Assembly: GCA_009841105.1 (NCBI GenBank)
Contig: VXMM01000050.1
Span: forward strand, 1-38,193
Reading direction: 5' to 3'
Length of the DNA: 38,193 nt
Origin: Acidimicrobiia bacterium
GTDB taxonomy: Bacteria; Actinomycetota; Acidimicrobiia; Spongiisociales; Spongiisociaceae
Part shown: positions 7,861-16,256 of the stretch, piece by piece
Numbering within the stretch: the first letter of the stretch is position 1
Layout of the letters: each line of letters starts with the position of its first letter
Made by a program: the position numbers and the translations under genes
The notes under the pieces: model-generated
Database searches by the model: none
Seen by the model: only the letters and a program-made list of their open reading frames with translations
What the model was told of the DNA's origin: nothing

Positions 7861-9251
7861 GATTCGTCGAGGACCAGATCATCCCAGGTGGGGCCGAGCT
7901 CCAGGATTGAGGAGCGTAGGGCGAGGATGCCCCGCTCGAGGTCATCGACTTCGATCGTGAGAGCCGGCGCGATGGTGATTACGTCCCCCACCAGGGCGCT
8001 CCCGTGGCGCATCGCACGGGATAGGAACCCGCGCCGCCACATGGCTTCGGGGAGGGCCGTACCGACGGCGGCCTCCTCCGTCAGGGAAGTCCGTTCATGC
8101 TCGTCCGCCACCAACTCGATCCCCCGAAGGAGTCCACGGCCGCGGATGTCACCCACCCACGGGAGATCCGCAACCTCCTCGGAGAGCAGGTCTGTCAGCA
8201 GTTCGCCCTTCTTCGCGCCCTGTTCCACCAGCCCATCCTCCTCGATGATGTCCAGCACCGCCAAGCCCACCGCGCAGGACTGTGCGCTCCCGCTGTAGGT
8301 GTGGACCTCGGCCATCCGGCGGTTCTCGGCAGCGATCGTGTCCGCAACCGCACTCCTGATCAGGGTGGCGCCAAGCGGCGCGTAGCCGGCGCCCAGGCCC
8401 TTGGCCAGGGTGGTGATGTCGGCGGGTACGCCGGCATGATCGAGCGCCAGAAAGCGACCGGTGCGCCACATGCCGGTGACGATCTCGTCCGCGATGAAGA
8501 GGACTCCGTAGCGGTCGCACACCTCGCGAACGAGACGCCAGTAGCCGTCCGGCGGGACCGCCATTCCCGTGGACAGCGCGATCGGCTCGGCGATGAAGGC
8601 GGAGATGGAATCGGGTCCTTCGCTCTCGATGGCGGAGGCCAGTGCTCCGGCGGCCCGGGCTGCCGCCTCCTCGGGCGCCAGATGGCGGTAAGGACCCCGG
8701 TACGTGATCGGGGCGGGAACCTTGCAGGTCCTGAACAGGTAAGGCTGGTAGCTCCGGTTGATGTCCCAGCGCCCGGTCATCGAAAGTGCGCCGGCGGTGG
8801 CGCCGTGATAGCTCGGCGCCAGGCTCACGACCTTCCATCTGGAGGGTTCGCCGCGAGCGAGGTGGTACTGGCGGGCGATACGCAACGCGATCTCGTTGGC
8901 CTCGCTGCCGCCGGAACTGAACATGACCCTGTCCGTGCCCTCGGGCGCCAGGTCTGCCAACCTGGCCGCCAGCTGCTCCTGCGCGAGGTTCGTCCCGGCC
9001 ACGGTGTGCATGTAGGAGACACGCCTCACCTGCTCGACCATCGCCTGGGCGACGTCCTCTCGGCCCTGGCCGATGATGGCCGCTCCGGAGACACCGCTGG
9101 TCAGGTCCACCAGTTCGTGACCGGCGTCGTCCCAGAGTCGGCAGCCTCGGGCCCGGACGAAAAGGGGGTACTCGTCGCCGGGGCTCCGGTAGAAGACCGA
9201 CGACCTATCGCCGTCCATCAGCAGCCATGAGTTCTCCCGCCAACTGCTCAT
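7857..9251 (-). CDS. Class III PLP-dependent aminotransferase
   Basis: A 464-residue fold-type I aminotransferase of the omega-amino-acid:pyruvate / GABA / beta-alanine group. Motifs are VMFSSGGSEANEIALRIAR (PLP phosphate site), SYHGATAGALSMTG, a FIADEIVTG segment (Asp that binds the pyridine nitrogen) and TTLAKGLGAGYAPLGA with the Schiff-base lysine. The amino donor cannot be deduced. It lies between an M20 amidohydrolase (overlapping) and a nucleoside phosphorylase (4-base overlap), so it is part of the same operon and may transaminate the amine released by the hydrolase. The annotated ATG 9251 overlaps the upstream gene by 47 bases. A second ATG at 9218 would cut the overlap to 14; neither has a strong ribosome site. 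Confidence 0.92.
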   Translation of the reverse strand: MSSWRENSWLLMDGDRSSVFYRSPGDEYPLFVRARGCRLWDDAGHELVDLTSGVSGAAIIGQGREDVAQAMVEQVRRVSYMHTVAGTNLAQEQLAARLADLAPEGTDRVMFSSGGSEANEIALRIARQYHLARGEPSRWKVVSLAPSYHGATAGALSMTGRWDINRSYQPYLFRTCKVPAPITYRGPYRHLAPEEAAARAAGALASAIESEGPDSISAFIAEPIALSTGMAVPPDGYWRLVREVCDRYGVLFIADEIVTGMWRTGRFLALDHAGVPADITTLAKGLGAGYAPLGATLIRSAVADTIAAENRRMAEVHTYSGSAQSCAVGLAVLDIIEEDGLVEQGAKKGELLTDLLSEEVADLPWVGDIRGRGLLRGIELVADEHERTSLTEEAAVGTALPEAMWRRGFLSRAMRHGSALVGDVITIAPALTIEVDDLERGILALRSSILELGPTWDDLVLDES

Positions 9252-10365
9252 CGGTCGCCGCGTCGATCGCCGTCCAGGCGAGGGAGATGGCGCCGTCGAT
9301 CACCGCCCGGTCAGCGGGCGGGCGGGCGGAGGCGTCCGTGAAGCCCGGCTGATGGTTGACCGCAGGCAGCGAGTCGATGCCTATGAAAGGATGGATGGTC
9401 GGAACCTCCAGCGATACGTTCCCCATGTCGGTCGAGACGGGAGGGACATCGCCGTCGTGAAAGGTCCTGCCCAGGCGTTCCGCATTGCGCCGGTAGCGCT
9501 CGGCCAGTCCGGCATGATGTTCCAGGTGGCTGTAGGGCGGATTCGGCCGGGTGATTGTGAGCTCTGCTCCGGTTGCCAGAGCGCCCGCCTCGAAGCAGGC
9601 CTCCACCCGGCGGCGCAGAGCCTCCAGTTGGCCGATGTGGGGAGTCCGGACCATGTACGAGGCCACTCCTCGAGCCGGGATGATGTTGGCGGCGGTACCC
9701 GCCTCGGTCACGATTCCATGAACCCGGTCGGTTCCAGCCATGTGCTGGCGGAGCAGCCCGATCGCCACCTGTGCCACCACCAAGGCGTCAGCCGCGTTGA
9801 TTCCCTGTTCCGGGAACGCGGAAGCGTGAGCTTCCTTGCCTCGGTAGGAGACCTCGAGCCACTCGATAGCCACCACGGGAGGGGCAGCTACATCGAAGGG
9901 AGCAGGATGGACCATCATGGCCAGATGGGCGGAGTCGAAGGCGCCGGCGTCCAGTAGCAGAACCTTGCCCCCTCCCGCCTCCTCGGCCGGGGTCCCCAGG
10001 ACCGTTACCTCGAGCCCTACGTCGTCCGCGACCCGGGCCAGCCCCAGACCGGCGCCCACCGCCGCCGCGGCGATCACGTTGTGGCCGCAGGCATGGCCGA
10101 TCCCGGGTAAGGCGTCGTATTCGGCACAGATCACCACCCGGAGCGGTCCGCTACCGGCCACTGCCCGGAAGGAAGTCGGTAGCCCTCCGTAGCCCTCTTC
10201 GACCGCGAAGCCCGCCCCTTCCAGGGAGCCCGCTACGCGAGCCGCCGATCGTGTCTCCTCGAACGCCGTCTCGGAGTATCCGTGAATGGTGTGGCTCAAG
10301 GCGACCAGGTCCTGCCGGGCCTCGTTGACCACTCCCTGCGCTACCGCCTTGGCGTCCGACCCCAC
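9205..10365 (-). CDS. M20 family amidohydrolase / aminoacylase (AbgB-like)
   Basis: A 386-residue binuclear-metal amidohydrolase of the M20D group (p-aminobenzoyl-glutamate, indole-acyl-amino-acid and N-acyl amino acid hydrolases). Key motifs are CAEYDALPGIGHACGHN, GTPAEEAGGGK (catalytic Glu pair), MVHPAP and PVSTDMGNVS. The lid/dimerisation domain lies between, starting near VSYRGKEAHAS. It cleaves an amide or peptide bond; the substrate is unknown. It starts at GTG 10365 with GGGAGG five bases upstream, 12 bases after the last peptide-transporter ATPase gene. That makes a peptide or N-acyl amino compound brought in by the transporter its likely substrate. Confidence 0.92.
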   Translation of the reverse strand: MGSDAKAVAQGVVNEARQDLVALSHTIHGYSETAFEETRSAARVAGSLEGAGFAVEEGYGGLPTSFRAVAGSGPLRVVICAEYDALPGIGHACGHNVIAAAAVGAGLGLARVADDVGLEVTVLGTPAEEAGGGKVLLLDAGAFDSAHLAMMVHPAPFDVAAPPVVAIEWLEVSYRGKEAHASAFPEQGINAADALVVAQVAIGLLRQHMAGTDRVHGIVTEAGTAANIIPARGVASYMVRTPHIGQLEALRRRVEACFEAGALATGAELTITRPNPPYSHLEHHAGLAERYRRNAERLGRTFHDGDVPPVSTDMGNVSLEVPTIHPFIGIDSLPAVNHQPGFTDASARPPADRAVIDGAISLAWTAIDAATDEQLAGELMAADGRR

Positions 10366-10377
10366 ACCGACCTCCCG

Positions 10378-11406
10378 TCAGCCTGCCGATCCGGTGGCGA
10401 GGCGGTGGGGCGCCGGCAGTTCGAGTTCGTCGTTGCGGACGCATGCGCTCCGGTGGCCGTCGCCGACCCGGCTTAGGGGTGGAATCATCGCAGAACAGCG
10501 ATCGTCGGCGAAAGGGCAGCGGGGATGGAAGCGGCAGCCCGCCGGGATACCGGCGATGTCCCCGATGTCCCCTCGAACGCCCGGCTCCGGCGCCACGTCG
10601 TGCGGATCCGGTACCGGGATGGCGCCGACCAATGCGTGGGTATACGGGTTGGCGGGACGGCCTATCACCTGGTCGGCGGAGCCTTCCTCCACCATCTTGC
10701 CCAGGTACATGACCGCGATGCGATCGGCTATTTCCCAGGCAACCGACAGGTCATGGGTGACGAACAGCAGCGTCATCTGGTGGCTCTGCTTGAGCCGCAC
10801 GAACAGGGAGAGGATGTCGGACCGAACCGACACGTCGAGCATGGATACCGGCTCGTCGGCGATCAGCAACTCGGGCCGCAGCACCAATGCCGCGGCTATC
10901 GAGACCCTCTGCCGCTGGCCTCCCGACAGCTGGTGCGGGTAGAGCCTGGCGAACTCGCCCGCCGGCTCGAGGCCGCACTCCTCCAAGGCTTCGTGAACCC
11001 GCTCCTCGAGTTCCGACTGGGAGCCGGCCAGCTTGTGCACCCGCAGCGGTTGGGCCACGATCGAGAAGATCGACTGCCGGCGGTCGAACGACTCGAAGGG
11101 ATCCTGGAACACGTACTGCACCCGGCGCCGCATGGTCCGCAGTTCACTCCTGCGCAGGTGTGCCACGTCGACGTCGCCGAACCGGACCGAACCCGAGGTG
11201 ATGGGCGCCAGATGACCGATCGCCCGAACGAGGGTGGTCTTTCCCGAGCCCGATTCGCCCACGATGCACAGCGTTTCCCCGGCGAAGATGTCGAGATCAA
11301 CGCCGTCAACGGCCCTCACCGGCTGGCCGGCCCGGCGGGAACGCTTGAAATGCACGTTCAGCTCGCGGACAGCGACGAGGGGCGAACCGTTACCGGCGTC
11401 AGACAT
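10378..11406 (-). CDS. dppF: Oligopeptide/dipeptide ABC transporter ATPase, DppF-like
   Basis: A 342-residue ABC ATPase with Walker A GESGSGKTT, Q-loop VFQDPFESFDRR, signature LSGGQRQRVSIA, Walker B LLIADEPVSMLD and H-loop VTHDLS. The C-terminal oligopeptide extension carries GCRFHPRCPFADDRC, the Cys-rich motif of the Dpp/Opp subfamily. I chose ATG 11406 because GAGGAGGG stands eight bases before it and it overlaps the preceding ATPase stop by only eight bases. An open frame 48 bases longer exists but adds residues with no family match. It pairs with the DppD-like ATPase to energise uptake. Confidence 0.93.
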   Translation of the reverse strand: MSDAGNGSPLVAVRELNVHFKRSRRAGQPVRAVDGVDLDIFAGETLCIVGESGSGKTTLVRAIGHLAPITSGSVRFGDVDVAHLRRSELRTMRRRVQYVFQDPFESFDRRQSIFSIVAQPLRVHKLAGSQSELEERVHEALEECGLEPAGEFARLYPHQLSGGQRQRVSIAAALVLRPELLIADEPVSMLDVSVRSDILSLFVRLKQSHQMTLLFVTHDLSVAWEIADRIAVMYLGKMVEEGSADQVIGRPANPYTHALVGAIPVPDPHDVAPEPGVRGDIGDIAGIPAGCRFHPRCPFADDRCSAMIPPLSRVGDGHRSACVRNDELELPAPHRLATGSAG

Positions 11407-12376
11407 TCGAGTGACCCTCCTCGCCGTACAGGTGGCAGGTCGCAACCTGCTCACCGGCGAACCGCGTCCATCCGGGGGACCGGGTCGCGCAGATCTCCAT
11501 GGCCTCGGGGCACCGGGGGTGGAAGCGGCAGCCCGAAGGTGGGCTCAGGAGGGATGGCGGGGTCCCGGGAATCCCCCGCGACTTTCCCCTGCCTCGCGCG
11601 AAGTTGGGCACCGACTGGAGCAGGGCACGCGTGTACGGATGCTTGGGATGTCCGTAGATGTCCTCGACCGTTCCCTCCTCCACCGCCCGCGCCGCGTAGA
11701 GCACCACCACCCGGTCACAAAGGCGGGCTACGACACCCAGGTCGTGGGTGATGAACAGGATCGTCAGATCGAGGGCTTCGCGCAGGTTCTCGAGCAACCG
11801 GAGGATGCGGGCCTGGACGATCACGTCGAGGGCGGTGACCGGCTCGTCGGCGATCAGCAGCGCCGGCCGGCCGCTCAGGGCCATGGCGATCCCGGCTCGC
11901 TGGCGCATCCCTCCCGAATACTCGTACGGGTACGCCTTGTGGCGATCGCCGGGGATTCCTACCAGGGAGAGCAGGTCGTGAGCCCGGTCGGAGGCCTTCG
12001 CCTTGGTGATGCCGGGATCATGGGTGCGTATCGGCTCCGCGACCTGGTCCAGCACCCTACGCACCGGGTTCAGCGAGTTCATGGCGCCCTGAAACACCAT
12101 GCCCATCCGGCGACCCCGGACGGAGTGCCACTGCGCCTCTTCCAGCCCCGCCATCTCGGCGCCGTCGAAGCGGATCGATCCGCCGGTCACCTGCCCGTTG
12201 GCCGGCAGCAGGCCCATCGTCGCCAGGGCGAGAGTCGACTTGCCCGAGCCGCTCTCCCCGACCAGGCCGACCACGCTGCCCCTCTCGATGTCGAAGCTCA
12301 CCCCGTCGGCGGCCCTTATCACCCGCCCTGCTCGCCGGTAGTCGACGGTGAGGTCGCTGATGCTCAGGAGCGCCAT
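11399..12376 (-). CDS. dppD: Oligopeptide/dipeptide ABC transporter ATPase, DppD-like
   Basis: A 325-residue ABC ATPase: Walker A GESGSGKST, Q-loop VFQGAMNSLNP, signature YSGGMRQRAGIAMAL, Walker B LLIADEPVTALD, H-loop ITHDLG, and the C-terminal GCRFHPRCPEAMEIC extension of peptide importers. The MNSLNP sequence after the Q-loop is typical of DppD/OppD. It begins six bases after the DppC stop and overlaps the DppF start, so all are one transcript. Confidence 0.95.
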   Translation of the reverse strand: MALLSISDLTVDYRRAGRVIRAADGVSFDIERGSVVGLVGESGSGKSTLALATMGLLPANGQVTGGSIRFDGAEMAGLEEAQWHSVRGRRMGMVFQGAMNSLNPVRRVLDQVAEPIRTHDPGITKAKASDRAHDLLSLVGIPGDRHKAYPYEYSGGMRQRAGIAMALSGRPALLIADEPVTALDVIVQARILRLLENLREALDLTILFITHDLGVVARLCDRVVVLYAARAVEEGTVEDIYGHPKHPYTRALLQSVPNFARGRGKSRGIPGTPPSLLSPPSGCRFHPRCPEAMEICATRSPGWTRFAGEQVATCHLYGEEGHSNV

Positions 12377-12382
12377 GGCTCC

Positions 12383-13288
12383 CTACTCCGCCCGGCGCCG
12401 GGGATCGATGACATCGGTCAGGGCGTTGCCCACGAGCGTGAACGACAGGACGAGCAGCGTGATGAGCAAGCCGGGCGGTATCAGCACCCACCAGTATCCG
12501 AGGGAGGTCGCCCCGGAACTGAACGCGTTCTGGAGCATCTTCCCCCACGAGATGAGGGACGGATCGCCGAGGCCGAGGAAGGCCAGCACCGCTTCCGTGA
12601 GGATGGCGGCGGCGGTCAGAAGGATGGCGTTGGCCAGGACGATCCCCGCCACGTTGGGCAACACGTGGGTCCACATGATGTGCAGTGGCCGCATTCCGAT
12701 CGCCTTGGCTCGCAGGATGAAGGTGCGTTCCCGCTGGCTCAAGACCTCTGCCCGGATGAGCCGGGCCGGTACCGCCCAGCTGGTCACCCCGATCACGACG
12801 ATGATGGTCGGCAGGCCTCTGGAGAGCACCGCGGCCAGGACGATGATGAGCGGCAGCGCCGGGATGGTGATGAACATGTCTGTGATACCCATGGCGAACT
12901 GGTCGAACCGGCCGCCGATGTAGCCGCTGGTTATCCCGACGATGCTTCCCATGAGGACGGCGATGGCGGTGGCCGCCACCCCGACCGCCAGGGAGATTCC
13001 GGCCCCCACCGCCAGTTGCTCCCATACGGAGCGGCCCAGATTGTCGGTTCCCAGCAGGTAATCCACCGACGGCGCCCGGAACCGGTCCTCGACGGTCTCC
13101 CCGGCCGCCGGCGGGTTCTCGTACGCAAGGTACCCGGCTACGCCGTAGACAAGGAAGACGGCGAGGAGGATCAGGCCGATCTTTCCCCGGCCGGTTCTCC
13201 ACAGCTGTCCCATGACCGCGGGCGCCTGATTGCCCGGCCGGTCCTGCGCGGTCGGGGCCGCATCCGTCATGATGCCTTCGGCGCTCAT
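12383..13288 (-). CDS. dppC: Peptide ABC transporter permease, DppC-like
   Basis: A 301-residue inner-membrane permease of the binding-protein-dependent family. A cytoplasmic N-terminus leads into one membrane segment (GLILLAVFLVYGVAGYLA), then the OppC/DppC N-terminal feature DYLLGTDNLGRSVWEQL and five further hydrophobic segments. The EAA loop reads RAKAIGMRPLHIMWTHVLPN and contacts an ATPase. ATG 13288 overlaps the DppB stop as ATGA, so the start is well supported; another ATG at 13270 is possible. A longer open frame upstream is only a shadow of dppB. Confidence 0.94.
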   Translation of the reverse strand: MSAEGIMTDAAPTAQDRPGNQAPAVMGQLWRTGRGKIGLILLAVFLVYGVAGYLAYENPPAAGETVEDRFRAPSVDYLLGTDNLGRSVWEQLAVGAGISLAVGVAATAIAVLMGSIVGITSGYIGGRFDQFAMGITDMFITIPALPLIIVLAAVLSRGLPTIIVVIGVTSWAVPARLIRAEVLSQRERTFILRAKAIGMRPLHIMWTHVLPNVAGIVLANAILLTAAAILTEAVLAFLGLGDPSLISWGKMLQNAFSSGATSLGYWWVLIPPGLLITLLVLSFTLVGNALTDVIDPRRRAE

Positions 13289-14337
13289 GACGACCTGATC
13301 CGCGGGTCGAGGCGTGAGTAGAACAGGTCGGCGATCGTGGTCGCGATCACCACGATGACCGCGATCACGAAGAAGGCCGCCTCCAGCAGAGGCAGATCGC
13401 GGTCCTGGACCGCCTCGTACATGAGCAGGCCCAGACCCGGCCACGAGAAGACCACCTCGGTCTGGATGGTTCCTGCCATCAGCAGGCCCAGCGTGAGTGC
13501 CATGAGCGTGAAGGTGGGCAGGAAGGCGTTTCTCACGCCGTACCGCCAGAGGATGGTTCGTGGCCGCAGACCCCGGGCCCTCGCCGCCAGCATGTAGTCC
13601 TCGTCCGCAACCTCGGCCAGCGAGTTCCGCATGATGAGCGCGATCGAGCCCACGCTGACGATGGCGATGGTTGCGGCGGGAAGCACCAGGTGCTCCAGCA
13701 CGTCCCGCATCTCGTCGAATGGGGTCCGGTAGATGGCCGCAACCGACCGTATCCCGGCCACGGGAAGCAGCCCGAGGCTGATGCTGAACAGCAGCACCAG
13801 CATAAGACCGACCCAGAAGGTAGGAAGGCTCCACAGCGTCAGCGCGGTCAGCGTCAGGGACGTGTCCGTCCGGGTTCCCCTCCGCCAGCCGGCGACGATG
13901 CCGAACGCCAGGCCGAACACGAATATCAGCACTAGCGCCGCCCCGGTCAGGATCAGCGTGTTGGTGAGGGCGGGCTTCAGCAGATCCGTCACCGGCATGC
14001 GAGCCTTGAACGAGATCCCCGTGTCGAACCGGACGATCTTGGTGAGATACGTCAGGTACTGCTGCCATGCCGGCTCGTTGAGGCCGAACGACTCCCGCAG
14101 TTGCTCGAACGCCTCCGGGCTCAGCCGGCTCTCACGGGCGATCAGCCGGGCCGGGTCGCCCGGGAGCATCCGGAAGAGCCAGAAGTTGAAGGTGGCGACG
14201 ACGAACAGCGTGATGAGTCCCTGCAGCACGCGGCGTGCCGGGTAGCTGCGCAACCACCGCCAACGAACCGTCCGTGAGGCCGGGACGTCGACCGGTCCCG
14301 AGCCGGTGTCCGTCCCCGGCTCAAGTGACGATGTCAC
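13285..14337 (-). CDS. dppB: Peptide ABC transporter permease, DppB-like
   Basis: A 350-residue permease with the DppB/OppB layout: a first membrane segment after about residue 35 (RVLQGLITLFVVATFNFWLF), an external loop containing MLPGDPARLIARE and LSPEAFEQLRESFGLNEP, then five membrane segments. The EAA loop (MLAARARGLRPRTILWRYGVRN) docks to the ATPase. It starts at GTG 14337 without a strong ribosome site, 48 bases after the binding-protein stop. Confidence 0.93.
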   Translation of the reverse strand: MTSSLEPGTDTGSGPVDVPASRTVRWRWLRSYPARRVLQGLITLFVVATFNFWLFRMLPGDPARLIARESRLSPEAFEQLRESFGLNEPAWQQYLTYLTKIVRFDTGISFKARMPVTDLLKPALTNTLILTGAALVLIFVFGLAFGIVAGWRRGTRTDTSLTLTALTLWSLPTFWVGLMLVLLFSISLGLLPVAGIRSVAAIYRTPFDEMRDVLEHLVLPAATIAIVSVGSIALIMRNSLAEVADEDYMLAARARGLRPRTILWRYGVRNAFLPTFTLMALTLGLLMAGTIQTEVVFSWPGLGLLMYEAVQDRDLPLLEAAFFVIAVIVVIATTIADLFYSRLDPRIRSS

Positions 14338-14385
14338 ATCCGCGTCCGTCTCGAGCGGTCACCTCCTGCGCGGCGGCCCGGACGA

Positions 14386-16089
14386 TCAGGCTTCGCTGAC
14401 GACCAGGAAGGTCTCCGTCGACCAGTTGGTGGTGATCCCGTTGTTCACGAACGGCCAACCGACCAGGTTGTCGTCCCGATAGGCCTGCAACTTGGTGGGA
14501 TACGCCATCACGCAGTAGGCGAACGAGTCGTAGAAGATCTGCTGCGCCTCCTTGACCATGTTCAGTCGTTGGGCGGGGTCCCCCTCGGTCTGCTGGGCCT
14601 TGAACAACGCCTCGTAGTCGGCGTCGCAGTAGTAGGTGTCCGAGAGGTTCCCAAACTGGTCGCACGACTGCACCGACAGCATGAAGGTCGCATCGGGCGG
14701 GGTCTGCCACACCCAGGTGTACATGTCCCAGTCGGCGTCTACGAACACCCGCTGGATCAGCGTAGGGTCGTCCTCGCCGAACACGCCCTGAATCTCCATG
14801 CCGACGTCCTCGAGCATGGGCTTGATGAGTTCGGCGTAGAGGGGCAGCCGGTCGATCACCGTGGAGGCGAACAGGCGGAAGCTGAGCTTCTCACCGTCCG
14901 GGCTCTCCCTGACGCCGTCCCCGTCCCGATCGATGTAGCCGGCGGCGTCGAGTATCTCCCGTGCCTTGACGGGGTTGCCGTTGGCCTGCTCACCCTCGGG
15001 GACCTCGAGGAACGCGTCGCCGAGACCGGGTGGTAGGACCACCGATCCCTTCATCCCCCGACCGCCGAGCACAAGGTCGACGAGCCGCTGCCGGTCCATG
15101 GCCCATGACATCGCCTCGCGGATCACGGGGTCCAGGAGCAGCGGGTTGCCACCGGAGTCAGGATGGGGCTGTCCGGGGTTATCGGGATCTTCGTAGACGT
15201 TGATCCCGAAGTGGTCCAGCACGAGTCCCGGATACTCCTCAACCACGACGTTCGGCTCGCCCTGCAGACCTGCCCAGATATCCGGAGACGAGATGGTTCC
15301 CGTCACGTCGATCTCGTTGTTGCGCAGCGAGTTGGCGATAGTCTCCTCATTCGCCAGTTGCACCTTGACGATCTGCTCCAAGGTGCCGGTCTTGGGACCG
15401 TCGTTGGACGACCAACCCCACCAGTCGCTGTTGCGGTCCAGCACGAGGCGGTCATCGGGGGTGTACTCGTTCAGCTTGAAGGCGCCCGATCCGATCATCT
15501 CGTCGTTGCCGAAGATGTCGATGTCCTCGGGGGACATTCCTTGCCAGATGTGCGCCGGGATTATGGGCGCCCCGACGCTCGGATCGAGGGCCGGAGGGCC
15601 CGAGAAGTGGAGCACGACCGTGGTGTCGTCAGGCGCCTCGACCGTCTCGAGTGGCTCGAAGAACCCTCCGAAGAGGCCCTTCTTGGTGTCACGGTACAGC
15701 TCGAACGAGTACTTGATGTCCGCCGAGGTCAGGGGCTCGCCGTCGTGGAACTCGACCCCGGAGCGGATCGTGTAGGTGACGGTGGCGCCTCCGTTCGACA
15801 GTTCCCGGTTGGTGGCCAGCGACAGCTGCGGTGACAGGTTGTCGTCGAACTCCATCAGGCGGTCGTAGACGAGCCAGTGCATGTCGGGCGTGGACACGGT
15901 CACCACGGGGTTCGGCGTGTCGAAGATGTTCAGGTGCCCGAAGCGCATCACGCCGGAGGCCGTCTCGCCTCCGCATGCCACCGCGACGAGCGGAGAAGCG
16001 AACATGGCCGCCACACCGAACTTGCCGGTGTAGGCCATGAATTGGCGTCTCGAAATCTGTCTCTGCAGGATTCCTTCCGTGTTTGACAT
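14386..16089 (-). CDS. dppA: Peptide ABC transporter substrate-binding protein, Tat-type lipoprotein
   Basis: A 567-residue SBP family 5 protein (DppA/OppA/NikA class). The N-terminus has a twin-arginine motif, ISRRQFMAY, a hydrophobic region and a lipobox ending AVACGG, so it is probably exported folded by Tat and then lipidated. The binding domain shows WLVYDRLMEFDDNLSPQLS, GVEFHDGEPLTSADIKYSFE and, near the middle, EAMSWAMDRQRLVDLVLGG. ATG 16089 is preferred to an upstream ATG at 16140 because GGGAGGGAGG lies immediately upstream and the signal then starts normally. It is the first gene of the operon. The ligand is a peptide or peptide-like compound; specificity is unknown. Confidence 0.94.
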   Translation of the reverse strand: MSNTEGILQRQISRRQFMAYTGKFGVAAMFASPLVAVACGGETASGVMRFGHLNIFDTPNPVVTVSTPDMHWLVYDRLMEFDDNLSPQLSLATNRELSNGGATVTYTIRSGVEFHDGEPLTSADIKYSFELYRDTKKGLFGGFFEPLETVEAPDDTTVVLHFSGPPALDPSVGAPIIPAHIWQGMSPEDIDIFGNDEMIGSGAFKLNEYTPDDRLVLDRNSDWWGWSSNDGPKTGTLEQIVKVQLANEETIANSLRNNEIDVTGTISSPDIWAGLQGEPNVVVEEYPGLVLDHFGINVYEDPDNPGQPHPDSGGNPLLLDPVIREAMSWAMDRQRLVDLVLGGRGMKGSVVLPPGLGDAFLEVPEGEQANGNPVKAREILDAAGYIDRDGDGVRESPDGEKLSFRLFASTVIDRLPLYAELIKPMLEDVGMEIQGVFGEDDPTLIQRVFVDADWDMYTWVWQTPPDATFMLSVQSCDQFGNLSDTYYCDADYEALFKAQQTEGDPAQRLNMVKEAQQIFYDSFAYCVMAYPTKLQAYRDDNLVGWPFVNNGITTNWSTETFLVVSEA

Positions 16090-16226
16090 CCGGGCCTCCC
16101 TCCCACCCGGCTCAACTCGTGGTCCGGGCTCTCGCCACAACGGAGATGATCGGTCCGCGTCCAGCCAGGAGCGGGTGGACGCGACCCGTCCCGCGACAGC
16201 GTATCACGGGCGATGCCGCCCCGCCC

Positions 16227-16256
16227 GATCCGGGGCGGACTCACCCGCCCCGGATC
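16227..16256 (-). terminator. GC-rich hairpin at the end of the GMC oxidoreductase gene
   Basis: GATCCGGGGCGG (16227-16238) and CCGCCCCGGATC (16245-16256) form a perfect 12-bp stem with a six-base loop that contains the GMC stop codon. There is no U-run after it, as is common for high-G+C terminators. It would insulate the peptide-transporter operon from the GMC gene on the same strand. Confidence 0.55.

Noticed and set aside
11234..13321. A 695-codon plus-strand open frame
   Set aside because: It lies antisense to dppD, dppC and part of dppF; low-complexity His/Asp/Gln-rich translation.
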